A stretch of 57,544 nucleotides of DNA from NCBI GenBank assembly GCA_004367505.1, contig SFCB01000079.1, forward strand, positions 1 through 57,544, read 5' to 3'. A program made the position numbers and the translations under genes. Shown here in pieces: positions 42,912 through 50,822 of this stretch; position 1 is the stretch's first letter; the number at the start of each line of letters is the position of its first letter. This stretch comes from Chloroflexi bacterium OHK40. Lineage in GTDB: Bacteria; Chloroflexota; Chloroflexia; Chloroflexales; Chloroflexaceae. A model generated the notes under the pieces. The model searched no databases. It was given only the letters and a program-made list of their open reading frames with translations, and had not been told where the DNA came from.

Positions 42912-45464
42912 ATGGAACCACTGACCGCGGCCGCTCACCCGGCGCGTAGAGGCACCGCCTGGCCTCCGGCGCTGACTGGCCTTGTTGCCCTCCTCGGGCT
43001 CGCGCTTGCCCTGGCGCTGGCTGGCGCAACCGTGGCGCGCCCCGGTGCTGAGTACGGGGCGGGCGATCCGCTGGCCTCGCGGGCGCTGGTGCGTTTTCAC
43101 GGCGTCGAGCAGAATGCCACCGATACGTACCGCTGGTCGGAGCCGCTTGCCGGCGTCTTTCTCTATGGCTTCGAGGGCCGGCCCGCCGTGGTGGAGTTGC
43201 GCCTGGCGGCGCCGCGTCCTGCGGCAACTCCGCCCGCCGAGCTGACGGCCCGTGTGGGTGGCGAATGGCTCGGTAGCTTCACCGTCTCGGGTGAGTGGCG
43301 GCGCTACCGGCTCCTGGCGCCAACCAGGCCCGCCGGCGAGACGGCGCTGCTGCTGGAGACGCCCGCCTTCGTTCCGGCGGACGATCCGCGTGAGCTTGGT
43401 GTGGCGCTCAGCCGGCTGCGGGTGGCTCCGGCGGGTGATGGGCGCGCTCTGCCTCTGGTGCGGTGGCTCTTTCTGTTCACGCTCCCAGTGATCGGCTGGC
43501 TACTGCTCTGGCGCCTGGGCGCCCGGCTGGGGCTGGCCGCCGCTGCCGCCGGGCTCCTGGCGCTGGTTGCCGTCTGGGCTGCGGCCTTCCCCACCACCGG
43601 GGGCTACTGGCTGCCCACCCTTGGCTGGCCCTGGTGGCCGGTGGTGCCCCTGCTGCTCCTCGCCGCCTGGCCCCGACTGGCGGGCGGGCTGGCCGTGGGC
43701 CGGGCGGCGCTCGATCGCCGTCCGGCCCTGGGGTGGCTCGGGCTGGCCCTGGCGCTTGCCGCGATCGTCGGGATGCGCCTGGGGCTGCCCTGGTTGGCCG
43801 GCATGGCGTTGCTGGTGGCGGGGGTGTGGGCCGGGCTGGGGCTGATCGGGCGCGGTGAGCCAGGCGAGACGCCGGAGTTGCCCCGTGGCACGGTGCCCGC
43901 CGTCTTACTTCTCGTGCTCGGGGTGGCGCTCGCCCTGCGGCTGCTGAACCTGGATGGGCAGCCGGCGGGCCTCTGGCGCGACGAGTCGCGCCATGGCTTG
44001 CAGGCGCTCCAGATCTGGAGTGACCCCGGGTACCGCCCGGTCTATGTGGTCGAGGGGGCTGACCTGCCGGCGCTGCTCTTTTACCTGATGGCACCGCTGG
44101 TGGGGCTGCTCGGCCCGCATGCCTGGAGCGTCCGGCTGGTGAGCGCGCTCGCCGGTGCGCTCACTCCCCTGGCGCTCTACTGGGCGGCTAGCCCGTTGCT
44201 CGGCAAGCGTGCCGCCCTGCTCGCCGCCGCCCTCGCCGCCTGGGCCTCCTGGTCGCTCAGCATGAGCCGCTGGGCCTTCCCCGCCACCCTCGATCATCTT
44301 CTGGTACTTGGCGCCGTCGGGCTGGTGTGGCGCTGCGCCCCAGCAGGGGGCTGGCGCGCCCTTGCCGGCATGGCCCTCGCCGGCCATCTTGGCGGGCTCG
44401 CCCTCTACGCCTACCACACCGGGCGAGTGGCGCCGCTGGCGCTCGCGGCCGTGGCGGCCATCCGGCTTGGCGCCGACCGTGTCGCCTGGCGCCGGGCATT
44501 GCCCGGGTTGGCTGTCGCCGCGCTGGCTGGCGCGCTGACCATCGCTCCCCTCGCCGCCGCCATCATCGGCGACTCGGAAGGCTACAACCGGCGGGTGGGC
44601 AGCGTCTCCATCCTCGACAGCAACGATCCGCAGACCCACACCCCTGTCGGGCTCGTGCTCGGTAATCTGGGCCGCTACCTGCTGATGTTCCACGTGCGTG
44701 GCGATGCCAACGGCCGTCACCATCTGCCCGAGGCGCCAATGCTCGACCCGGTGGCCGGCCTGTTGCTGGCTCTGGGGCTCGGGCTGGCCCTGCGCAGCTG
44801 GCGCGCTCACCCCGGTGTCGCGGTGGCCCTATCCCTCGGCGCGATCTACCTCACCCCCGGAGTCTTCAGCGGCAATGCGCCCCACGCCATGCGCTCGCTT
44901 GGCACCCTGGCGCCAGCGCTCATGCTGGCCGGATTCGCCTGTGCGGCCCTCCTGCGGGCCGTGCCGGGGCGGCCTCGGTGGGCACGCCGCGAGGTGCTGG
45001 CCGCTGGCGCGCTCAGCGTGAGTCTGGCCTTCAACGGCTGGCTCTACTTCGCCGTGATGGCGGTGGAGCCCCGGGTCTACGGCGAGTTCGACCTGCTGGA
45101 GACGGCGATGGGCCGGGTGGCCGCGGCCCCGGCCGCCAGCGCCGACCCGTCGCTTGCAGCCGTGCGTGTGTACGTACCGGACAGGCTGCGGGGGGAGGAC
45201 ACCTTCCGCTTTCTCACCTGGGGGCTGCCCACCTATGGCTACACCGGCGCGGGCCTGCCGCCCGATGGCGCCGTGCTGCTGTTACTCCCCGGCGACGCGC
45301 GCCCGGCGGCTCAGGCTGAGGCGCTCGCAGCCCTCGGCGCGGGCGGCGAACTCCTTGGCCCCGTCGCGCGCTATCCCGGCACCGAGCGACCTGTGGCACT
45401 CGCCTTCGGGCGGGGCGCGGCCGCCACCCGGCTCCTGGCCGAAAGCGGGCTGATCTTGCCCTGA
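42912..45464 (+). CDS. PMT/ArnT-like membrane glycosyltransferase
   Basis: An 850-aa integral membrane protein with roughly 12-13 hydrophobic helices. After the first helix a periplasmic beta domain of about 130 residues is inserted. The GT-C core starts near residue 340 with LDGQPAGLWRDESRHGLQAL, where the DE pair matches the catalytic acid motif of PMT/ArnT/GT39 and GT83 families, followed by the repeated helix-loop units. A soluble C-terminal domain ends the protein. It would move a sugar from a polyprenyl carrier to a protein or lipid outside the membrane. TATAAT at 42857-42862 is the likely -10. A 20-bp hairpin follows the gene. Confidence 0.85.
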   Translation: MEPLTAAAHPARRGTAWPPALTGLVALLGLALALALAGATVARPGAEYGAGDPLASRALVRFHGVEQNATDTYRWSEPLAGVFLYGFEGRPAVVELRLAAPRPAATPPAELTARVGGEWLGSFTVSGEWRRYRLLAPTRPAGETALLLETPAFVPADDPRELGVALSRLRVAPAGDGRALPLVRWLFLFTLPVIGWLLLWRLGARLGLAAAAAGLLALVAVWAAAFPTTGGYWLPTLGWPWWPVVPLLLLAAWPRLAGGLAVGRAALDRRPALGWLGLALALAAIVGMRLGLPWLAGMALLVAGVWAGLGLIGRGEPGETPELPRGTVPAVLLLVLGVALALRLLNLDGQPAGLWRDESRHGLQALQIWSDPGYRPVYVVEGADLPALLFYLMAPLVGLLGPHAWSVRLVSALAGALTPLALYWAASPLLGKRAALLAAALAAWASWSLSMSRWAFPATLDHLLVLGAVGLVWRCAPAGGWRALAGMALAGHLGGLALYAYHTGRVAPLALAAVAAIRLGADRVAWRRALPGLAVAALAGALTIAPLAAAIIGDSEGYNRRVGSVSILDSNDPQTHTPVGLVLGNLGRYLLMFHVRGDANGRHHLPEAPMLDPVAGLLLALGLGLALRSWRAHPGVAVALSLGAIYLTPGVFSGNAPHAMRSLGTLAPALMLAGFACAALLRAVPGRPRWARREVLAAGALSVSLAFNGWLYFAVMAVEPRVYGEFDLLETAMGRVAAAPAASADPSLAAVRVYVPDRLRGEDTFRFLTWGLPTYGYTGAGLPPDGAVLLLLPGDARPAAQAEALAALGAGGELLGPVARYPGTERPVALAFGRGAAATRLLAESGLILP

Positions 45465-45504
45465 TCCCGCGTAGCATGACCAGTAGCGCTTCAGCCCGCG
45501 CCCA

Positions 45505-45547
45505 CAGACTCCCGGTGCGCGATCGCCGATTGCGCACCGGGAGTCTG
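45505..45547. terminator. Very stable 20-bp stem-loop
   Basis: A perfect 16-bp inverted repeat (45505-45520 with 45532-45547) can extend inward by three pairs and a G-T wobble to leave a 3-nt loop. It sits 40 nt after the membrane glycosyltransferase and 38 nt before the next gene. There is no T-tract, so termination may be factor-assisted, or it may protect the RNA. Confidence 0.6.
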
Positions 45548-45585
45548 CGAAGACCAGCCCCTTCCTGATGCGAGAAACACGAGCT

Positions 45586-46692
45586 ATGCAGATGACCGCC
45601 GAGCAGCTCCGCTGGCACCGCCTGGGCCGGAGCGGGCTGCGCACCCCCTTTGCCGGCGTCGAAGAGGCCTGCAGGGCGCTGGTTGGGGTGCAGTCCCAGA
45701 TTCTCCCCGCCGCCGGGATTGCCATCTGGAACCGCACGCCACGCCTCAGTGCTGCCGACCTCACCCGGAAGCTCTATGTCGAGCGCACGCTGCTGAAGCT
45801 CTGGGGGCAGCGCGGTACGCTCCACCTCTACCCAAGCGGCGAGTGGCCGATGATTTATGCCGCTCAGGCCGACTTGAGGACCTACTGGGAACGGCAGGCC
45901 GCCCGCCTGGGGAGTAGCCTGGAGGAGCACGAAGCGCTGGTGAGCGCGGTGGCGGCCATGCTGCGCGAGCGCGAGAGCCTGGGCCGGAGCGACCTGCGGG
46001 CCTCGGGGCTGCCTCTGGACGACCTGCACCTCTCGGGATGGGGCGGGATCTTTGCGGTGCTGGTGCGCCGGGGCCTGGCCTGCCACGCCGAGCCGGTTAA
46101 TGGCGAGGCCCGGGTAGCCCACCGTGAGCGCTGGCTGCCCGGGCTCGTCTGGGCGCCGCCCACGCCTGAGCAGGCCAACATCGAACTGGCCCGCCGCTAC
46201 ATCGCCGCCTACGGCCCGGCCACGGTGCAGGATCTGGCGTACTGGCGGGGCCGCAGCATGGGCGATGTCCGGCGTTGGGTGCGGGCGCTGGGCGATGAAC
46301 TGACAACCGTTGTGGTAGATGGTGTGCCGATGCTGGCGCTGCGGGCGGCTTTGCCCGACCCTGCCGATCTCCCCCCCGCGCGGGATGGCTGGCCCGTGCG
46401 GCTGCTAGGGCGCTTCGACCCGCTCCTCCTGGGGATGCGCGAGAAGTCCTGGCTGCTGGACATGGCGCACTACAACCGGGTATGGCGCCCCGCCGGGCAT
46501 ATCGAGGCCACCGTGCTCGTGGCGGGGCGTATTGCCGGCACCTGGCGCTACGACTGGCGCGGCGGTGGGGTTGCCATCAGCGTCGAGCCCTTCAAGCCGC
46601 TGCCGCGCTATGTGCAGCAGGCTGTTGAACGGCAGGCGGAAGGGGTGGCCAGGTATCTGGACGCGCAGCTCAGCGAGCTGTCGTACCGGTAG
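45586..46692 (+). CDS. Winged-helix DNA-binding protein (HTH_42/AlkX family)
   Basis: A 368-aa protein of the HTH_42 (PF06224) family. The family blocks AACRALVGVQSQILPAAGIA-type N-terminus, LLKLWGQRGTLHLYP, YIAAYGPATVQDLAYWRG and LLGRFDPLLLGMREKSWLLD are present. Relatives include AlkX/YcaQ-type DNA glycosylases that unhook interstrand crosslinks, so a DNA repair role is plausible, but most members are uncharacterised. I take ATG 45586; ATGs at 45568 and 45592 are alternatives and none has a good ribosome binding site. Confidence 0.85.
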   Translation: MQMTAEQLRWHRLGRSGLRTPFAGVEEACRALVGVQSQILPAAGIAIWNRTPRLSAADLTRKLYVERTLLKLWGQRGTLHLYPSGEWPMIYAAQADLRTYWERQAARLGSSLEEHEALVSAVAAMLRERESLGRSDLRASGLPLDDLHLSGWGGIFAVLVRRGLACHAEPVNGEARVAHRERWLPGLVWAPPTPEQANIELARRYIAAYGPATVQDLAYWRGRSMGDVRRWVRALGDELTTVVVDGVPMLALRAALPDPADLPPARDGWPVRLLGRFDPLLLGMREKSWLLDMAHYNRVWRPAGHIEATVLVAGRIAGTWRYDWRGGGVAISVEPFKPLPRYVQQAVERQAEGVARYLDAQLSELSYR

Positions 46693-46730
46693 CTGTGAGT
46701 GAGGGAGGAGGGAGGAGGGCAGTTCAGCGG

Positions 46731-46832
46731 TTTGCCGCATCCTGACGGGCTGCGTCCCCATCTCCTGTTCTGGTTTAAGGGCGGATAGCGCATACGCTCG
46801 TGTTGCGATTTGCCGCATCCTGATGAGCTGCG
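46731..46832. repeat. 24-bp imperfect direct repeat pair
   Basis: 46731-46754 and 46809-46832 match at 22 of 24 positions, starting TTTGCCGCATCCTGA. They flank the GC palindromic elements. Confidence 0.75.
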
Positions 46833-46957
46833 AACCCCCTCTCCCATGCGTGGGAGAGGGGGTCAGGGGGTGAGGGCCTGCGGTGCGTCCCAACGCGGAG
46901 CATCCCGTTTCAGTCCGTCAGTTCGGGCCGCCCCTGAACCCGTTCTGGGAGAGGGGG

Positions 46958-46985
46958 CCTGCCCCCGCGCAAGCGGGGATGAGGG
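46958..46985 (-). repeat. Dispersed 28-bp GC hairpin element, copy 2
   Basis: Its reverse complement equals 5612-5639 at 27 of 28 positions. The core is CCCCGC-TTGC-GCGGGG. Confidence 0.7.
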
Positions 46986-47024
46986 CCAGCAGCGCCGAAC
47001 GCTACCTCTCCAACGAGCCTTAGC

Positions 47025-48299
47025 TTAGTGGAACTGCTCCGCCTCCGTGCTGCCGGCCAGGGCGGTAGTCGAGGAGGTGCCCCCGGAGATCACCATGCTC
47101 ACCTCATCGAAGTAGCCAGTGCCCACCTCGCGCTGATGCTTGACGGCGGTGAAGCCATACGGCTCGGCGGCAAACTCGGCCTGCTGGAGCTCGGAGTAGG
47201 CGGCCATGCCGCGCTCCTTGTAGCCGTGGGCCAGGGTGAACATGCTGTAGTTCAGGCTATGGAAGCCGGCGAGGGTCACGAACTGGAACTTGTAGCCCAT
47301 CTTGCCGAGCTCCCCCTGGAAGCGGGCGATATCCTCATCGCTGAGCTTCTTCTTCCAGTTGAAGGAGGGCGAGCAGTTATAGGCCAGCAGCTTCCCGGGA
47401 AACTTCGCGTGGATGGCGTCGGCGAAGCGCCGGGCCTCCTCAAGGTTGGGCTCGGCCGTCTCACACCAGACCATATCGGCGTACTCGGCGTAGGCCAGAC
47501 CCCGGGCGATGGCCTGCTCCAGACCGGGCTTCACATAATAGAAGCCCTCGGGCGAGCGCTCGCCGGTGAGGAAGGGCCGGTCGCGCTCGTCGATATCGCT
47601 GGTGAGCAGATTGGCGGCGTTGGCATCGGTGCGGGCGATAATCAGCGTGGGTACGCCGAGCACATCGGCGGCGAGGCGGGCGGCGACCAGGTTCCGCACG
47701 GCCTGCTGGGTGGGGAGCAGCACCTTGCCGCCCATGTGGCCACACTTCTTCTCGGATGCGAGCTGATCCTCGAAATGGACCCCGGCGGCGCCAGCCTCGA
47801 TCATGGCCTTGGTGAGCTCGAAAACATTGAGCGGGCCGCCGAAGCCGGCTTCGCCATCGGCGACGATCGGCGCAAACCAGTAGATGTCGCCCTTGCCCTC
47901 GGCGTGCTGGATCTGGTCGGCGCGCTGCAGGGCCTGGTTGATCCGCTTGACGACCATGGGCACGCTATTGGCGGGGTAGAGGCTCTGGTCGGGATACATC
48001 TGGCCGGCCAGATTGGCGTCGGCGGCCACCTGCCAGCCGGAGAGGTAGATCGCCTTCAGGCCGGCCTTGACCTGCTGGATGGCCTGGTTCCCGGTGAGGG
48101 CGCCGAGGGTGTTGACGTAGGGCTCGCTGTGCAGGAGCTGCCAGAGGCGCTCGGCGCCCATGCGGGCCAGGGTGTGCTCCACCACCACCGAGCCGCGCAG
48201 CCGGTAGACATCCTCGGGGGTGTAGGGGCGGGAAATGCCGGCGAAGCGGGGGCCGTTCCAGCTCTCAGCGATACGCGCAATCTCCTGCTCTACCGTCAT
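47025..48299 (-). CDS. aceA: Isocitrate lyase
   Basis: A 424-aa enzyme splitting isocitrate into succinate and glyoxylate. Catalytic Cys186 lies in the signature [43 protein letters not shown] and [13 protein letters not shown] are further family blocks binding metal and substrate. Length and motifs fit the short bacterial isocitrate lyase. It allows growth on acetate and fatty acids, consistent with the beta-oxidation genes, but no malate synthase is in the window. ATG 48299 follows AAAGGA by 8 nt. It has a long upstream leader region. Confidence 0.96.
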   Translation of the reverse strand: MTVEQEIARIAESWNGPRFAGISRPYTPEDVYRLRGSVVVEHTLARMGAERLWQLLHSEPYVNTLGALTGNQAIQQVKAGLKAIYLSGWQVAADANLAGQMYPDQSLYPANSVPMVVKRINQALQRADQIQHAEGKGDIYWFAPIVADGEAGFGGPLNVFELTKAMIEAGAAGVHFEDQLASEKKCGHMGGKVLLPTQQAVRNLVAARLAADVLGVPTLIIARTDANAANLLTSDIDERDRPFLTGERSPEGFYYVKPGLEQAIARGLAYAEYADMVWCETAEPNLEEARRFADAIHAKFPGKLLAYNCSPSFNWKKKLSDEDIARFQGELGKMGYKFQFVTLAGFHSLNYSMFTLAHGYKERGMAAYSELQQAEFAAEPYGFTAVKHQREVGTGYFDEVSMVISGGTSSTTALAGSTEAEQFH

Positions 48300-48668
48300 G
48301 GCTCTGGTCCTTTCGATGGGCGACAGGTGGACGATGAGGCCGTGTGCCCGCTCGCTGCGCCTTCCTGATACCCGGGGTGGCTGTCGCGAAGCGCAAACAC
48401 CGGACGATGGCAGCCCGTCAGGAGCTGTCATGATCGTGTGCCACGGGTGGCACAGGGTGCCCAACAGTGCTTGCAGAGGTGGGGGGCCGGGGGGTACAGA
48501 AGCAGGCCAACCAGGTGTGGACCTGCCAGCCGAGGGTGCGATCACCACTGACCCAGCTTGCCGCAGCGCGTTATGCACATTGTTTGCACAGACCTCTGCT
48601 GACAGTATAGGCAGCAGTAGTTACACGCTGGTTACAGGTTTCACAGATGGGGGCAAAGCGCGTCGGGC
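48300..48668. other. 369-bp leader/promoter region of aceA
   Basis: No gene. On the minus strand TATACT (48604-48609) may be the aceA -10, implying a leader of about 300 nt. Phased GTTACA repeats lie where a -35 would be. Confidence 0.5.
48604..48636 (-). promoter_or_regulatory. Putative activator-dependent aceA promoter
   Basis: The minus-strand TATACT (48604-48609) has no -35 match at the proper distance. Instead GTTACA occurs twice, at 48620-48625 and 48631-48636, exactly 11 bp apart, one helical turn. This is a typical layout for an activator bound in place of the -35. Confidence 0.4.
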
Positions 48669-48968
48669 CTACTCCCAGCTTCGCCCGTAGTTGAGGGCGA
48701 GCTTATCGAGGATGGCCTGCTCGAGATCGATCCCCAGCAGGTAGGCGAGCTGAAAGAGGTAGTTGGCCACATCGGCGAGCTCACCGGCCAGTTCCTCCGG
48801 CCGGCGGGGCTGCTCGGTGAACTGAAAGTGCTCGAGTAGCTCGGCGGCCTCCACGGCCACCGAGATCGCAATGTTGCGCGGAGTCTGTGGAAAGACCGAG
48901 TCGGCGGCGTACCACCCCTTATCGGCCACGAACTGGTTGATCACCTCGGTAAGCGCCTTGATGTCCAT
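48669..48968 (-). CDS. MazG-like nucleotide pyrophosphohydrolase
   Basis: A 99-aa all-alpha NTP pyrophosphatase. VAVEAAELLEHFQF and ELADVANYLFQLAYLLGID provide the E-x-x-E and E-x-x-D metal-binding motifs of the MazG/iMazG single-domain group, which hydrolyse non-canonical or signalling nucleotides to monophosphates. ATG 48968 has AAAGGG upstream. It precedes aceA on the same strand with 369 bp between them, so probably they are separate transcripts. Confidence 0.9.
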   Translation of the reverse strand: MDIKALTEVINQFVADKGWYAADSVFPQTPRNIAISVAVEAAELLEHFQFTEQPRRPEELAGELADVANYLFQLAYLLGIDLEQAILDKLALNYGRSWE

Positions 48969-49089
48969 CTCCACGACCCTTTCCCACACAGGCACGACGC
49001 GGCGACACCACGGAACGGCACGGGCGAGCGGCGGAGTGGCGGCGCGGGAGCGTGGGCCGGCGTCCGCTTCCATCCATCCGTTTTCGCCA

Positions 49090-49098
49090 TGGTACAAT
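49090..49098 (+). promoter_or_regulatory. Extended -10 for the ilvA operon
   Basis: TGGTACAAT (49090-49098) lies about 40 nt before the small gene at 49138. GGGAGG precedes that ATG. Confidence 0.6.
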
Positions 49099-49137
49099 GG
49101 CCAGGCGCATCCTGCTGATGAGAAAGGGAGGGACCAG

Positions 49138-49359
49138 ATGGTCACCGTCGACCAGATCCTGGCCTACTGCGAGCGTGAGATGGCGGCCCGACACCTGTCT
49201 GGCGACCGGGAGGGCCTGCGGCGCATCCAGCTGGCGCTGGCGTTGCTCGCCGAGGCGGCTGAGCGGGAGGCCGACGATAAGGCGACCGCACTGCGCTTCC
49301 GCTCGCTTGCGGCGAAGGCCGCCAACCTGCGCGAGCAGATCGAGGGGGATGAGGCGTGA
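49138..49359 (+). CDS. Small helical protein coupled to ilvA
   Basis: A 73-aa protein, starting MVTVDQILAYCEREMAAR, predicted to be almost entirely helical and charged, with no membrane segment. A strong ribosome binding site (AAAGGGAGG) and a promoter lie before it. Its stop overlaps the GTG start of the threonine deaminase by 4 bp, so the two are translated together. I do not recognise the family; it could be a regulator or stability partner of the enzyme, which is inference from position only. Confidence 0.75.
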   Translation: MVTVDQILAYCEREMAARHLSGDREGLRRIQLALALLAEAAEREADDKATALRFRSLAAKAANLREQIEGDEA

Positions 49360-50594
49360 CACTCGCTGTCAGTATCGCCGACATCCAGGCCGCCCGGCGC
49401 ACCGTCCGCGATGTGATCCTGGCGACGCCCATCCTCCCTGCGGCGCGGCTCTCCGCCGAGTTGGATGCGCAGATCTTCTACAAGGCTGAGAATACGCAGC
49501 ACAGCGGCTCGTTCAAGCTCCGTGGGGCCTACAACACTATCTCCCACCTGAGCCGGGAGGAGCAGGCGCGCGGGGTGATCGCCCCCTCGGCCGGCAACCA
49601 TGCCCAGGGTGTGGCCCAGGCAGCTCAGCTACACGGGGTGCGCGCGACGATCGTGATGCCCGAGCGCGCCCCGCTCACCAAGGTCGTCGCGACCCGTCGC
49701 CTCGGCGCCGAGGTGGTGCTGCACGGCGCCAGCTTTGACGACGCCGTGGCCCATGCGCGCGCTCTGGCCGATGCCCACGGCTATACCTATGTACACGCCT
49801 TCGACCACCCCCGGGTGATCGCTGGCCAGGGTACGATCGGCCTGGAGATCGCCGAGGCGTTGCCCCAGTTGCGCACCCTGGTGGTGCCGATCGGTGGCGG
49901 CGGCCTGATTAGCGGGATCGCGATCGCCCTGCGGGCGCTCTGCCCCGATGTGCGCATCGTCGGGGTGCAGGCGGCGGGCTGTGCCGCCGTACCGCTGTCG
50001 ATCGCCGCCGGCCACCCCGTGGCCGTGCCTGCCGCCCACACCATCGCCGATGGCATCGCTGTCAAGCGGCCTGGCGAGCTGACCCTGCCGATCATCCAGG
50101 CCCTGGTCGATGAGGTGGTGACGGTTGAGGACGAGGAGATTGTGCTCGCGATCGCCCACGTGGTGCAGAATAGCCGGCTGGTGGTGGAGGGAGCCGGCGC
50201 CGCGGGGGTGGCGGCGCTGCTCGCTGGCAAGGTGCGGCTGCGCCCCGGCGAGGTCGCCGCGACGGTGCTCTGCGGCGGCAATATCGACAGTAATCTCCTG
50301 GCCCGTGTGCTGGAGACGGCGATGGTGCGCCAGGGCCGTTATCTCCTGGTGCGCACCAGCGTTGAGGACCGGCCCGGTGGGCTTGCGCGCCTCTGCGATC
50401 GGGTGGCCGAGGCCGGCGCCTCCGTGCTCGATCTCTTCCACCGCCGGGCGATGTGGCGGGTGCCCGTTGATAAGGCCGGCGTGGAGCTGGTGCTCGAGGT
50501 GCGCGACGAGGCCCACGCCCACGATGTACTCGCCTATCTTACCCGGCATGGCTACCACTGCGAGCGCGACGGGGTGGGCGAGTGGCCGGTGTGA
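49356..50594 (+). CDS. ilvA: Threonine ammonia-lyase
   Basis: A 412-aa PLP enzyme that deaminates threonine (and serine) to 2-oxobutanoate. Lys54 in HSGSFKLRGAYN binds PLP; SAGNHAQGVAQAA, GGGGLISGIAIAL and VLCGGNID are the family loops. A C-terminal ACT-like domain (about 330-412) is present, as in the shorter TdcB/IlvA-type enzymes with one regulatory domain. It may feed isoleucine synthesis or threonine breakdown to propionyl-CoA. The GTG start lies inside the previous stop region. Confidence 0.93.
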   Translation: MTLAVSIADIQAARRTVRDVILATPILPAARLSAELDAQIFYKAENTQHSGSFKLRGAYNTISHLSREEQARGVIAPSAGNHAQGVAQAAQLHGVRATIVMPERAPLTKVVATRRLGAEVVLHGASFDDAVAHARALADAHGYTYVHAFDHPRVIAGQGTIGLEIAEALPQLRTLVVPIGGGGLISGIAIALRALCPDVRIVGVQAAGCAAVPLSIAAGHPVAVPAAHTIADGIAVKRPGELTLPIIQALVDEVVTVEDEEIVLAIAHVVQNSRLVVEGAGAAGVAALLAGKVRLRPGEVAATVLCGGNIDSNLLARVLETAMVRQGRYLLVRTSVEDRPGGLARLCDRVAEAGASVLDLFHRRAMWRVPVDKAGVELVLEVRDEAHAHDVLAYLTRHGYHCERDGVGEWPV

Positions 50595-50822
50595 TGGCTG
50601 GCTCACGTCAGCGGAAGGCTCCTCGCTGCGTTCGGGCGAGTGCTCGGCCCGGTGATGGTGCGGGAAGGCCGGGAGGGCGGCCACCAGGGCCGCCCCGACT
50701 CCCCGATCCGGCGCAGGCAGTGCGGTGAGCTACGCGGGGACAAGGGGACACTGAGCCATTGTCATCCTCGTCATCCGCTCACACTTGCACCCGGTAACCA
50801 CCTCAGGAGACGCGCTCGACCT

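Larger units (their letters stand above)
46693..47024. other. 332-bp repeat-rich intergenic region
   Basis: No gene. It contains a 24-bp direct repeat, a CCCTCTCCC-GGGAGAGGG palindromic element (46839-46861) followed by GGTCAGGGGGTGAGG, and an inverted copy of the dispersed 28-bp hairpin element. Confidence 0.7.

Noticed and set aside
46693-47024. Possible CRISPR-like array
   Set aside because: Only two 24-bp direct repeats and GC palindromes occur, with no regular spacing, no third repeat and no cas genes.
47028-48368. 446-codon frame opposite isocitrate lyase
   Set aside because: Antisense shadow of a complete, well-conserved gene.
48583-48611. Plus-strand TTTGCA-17-TATAGG promoter-like sequence
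   Set aside because: No plus-strand gene follows for 500 bp; the same AT patch is better explained as the minus-strand -10 of aceA.
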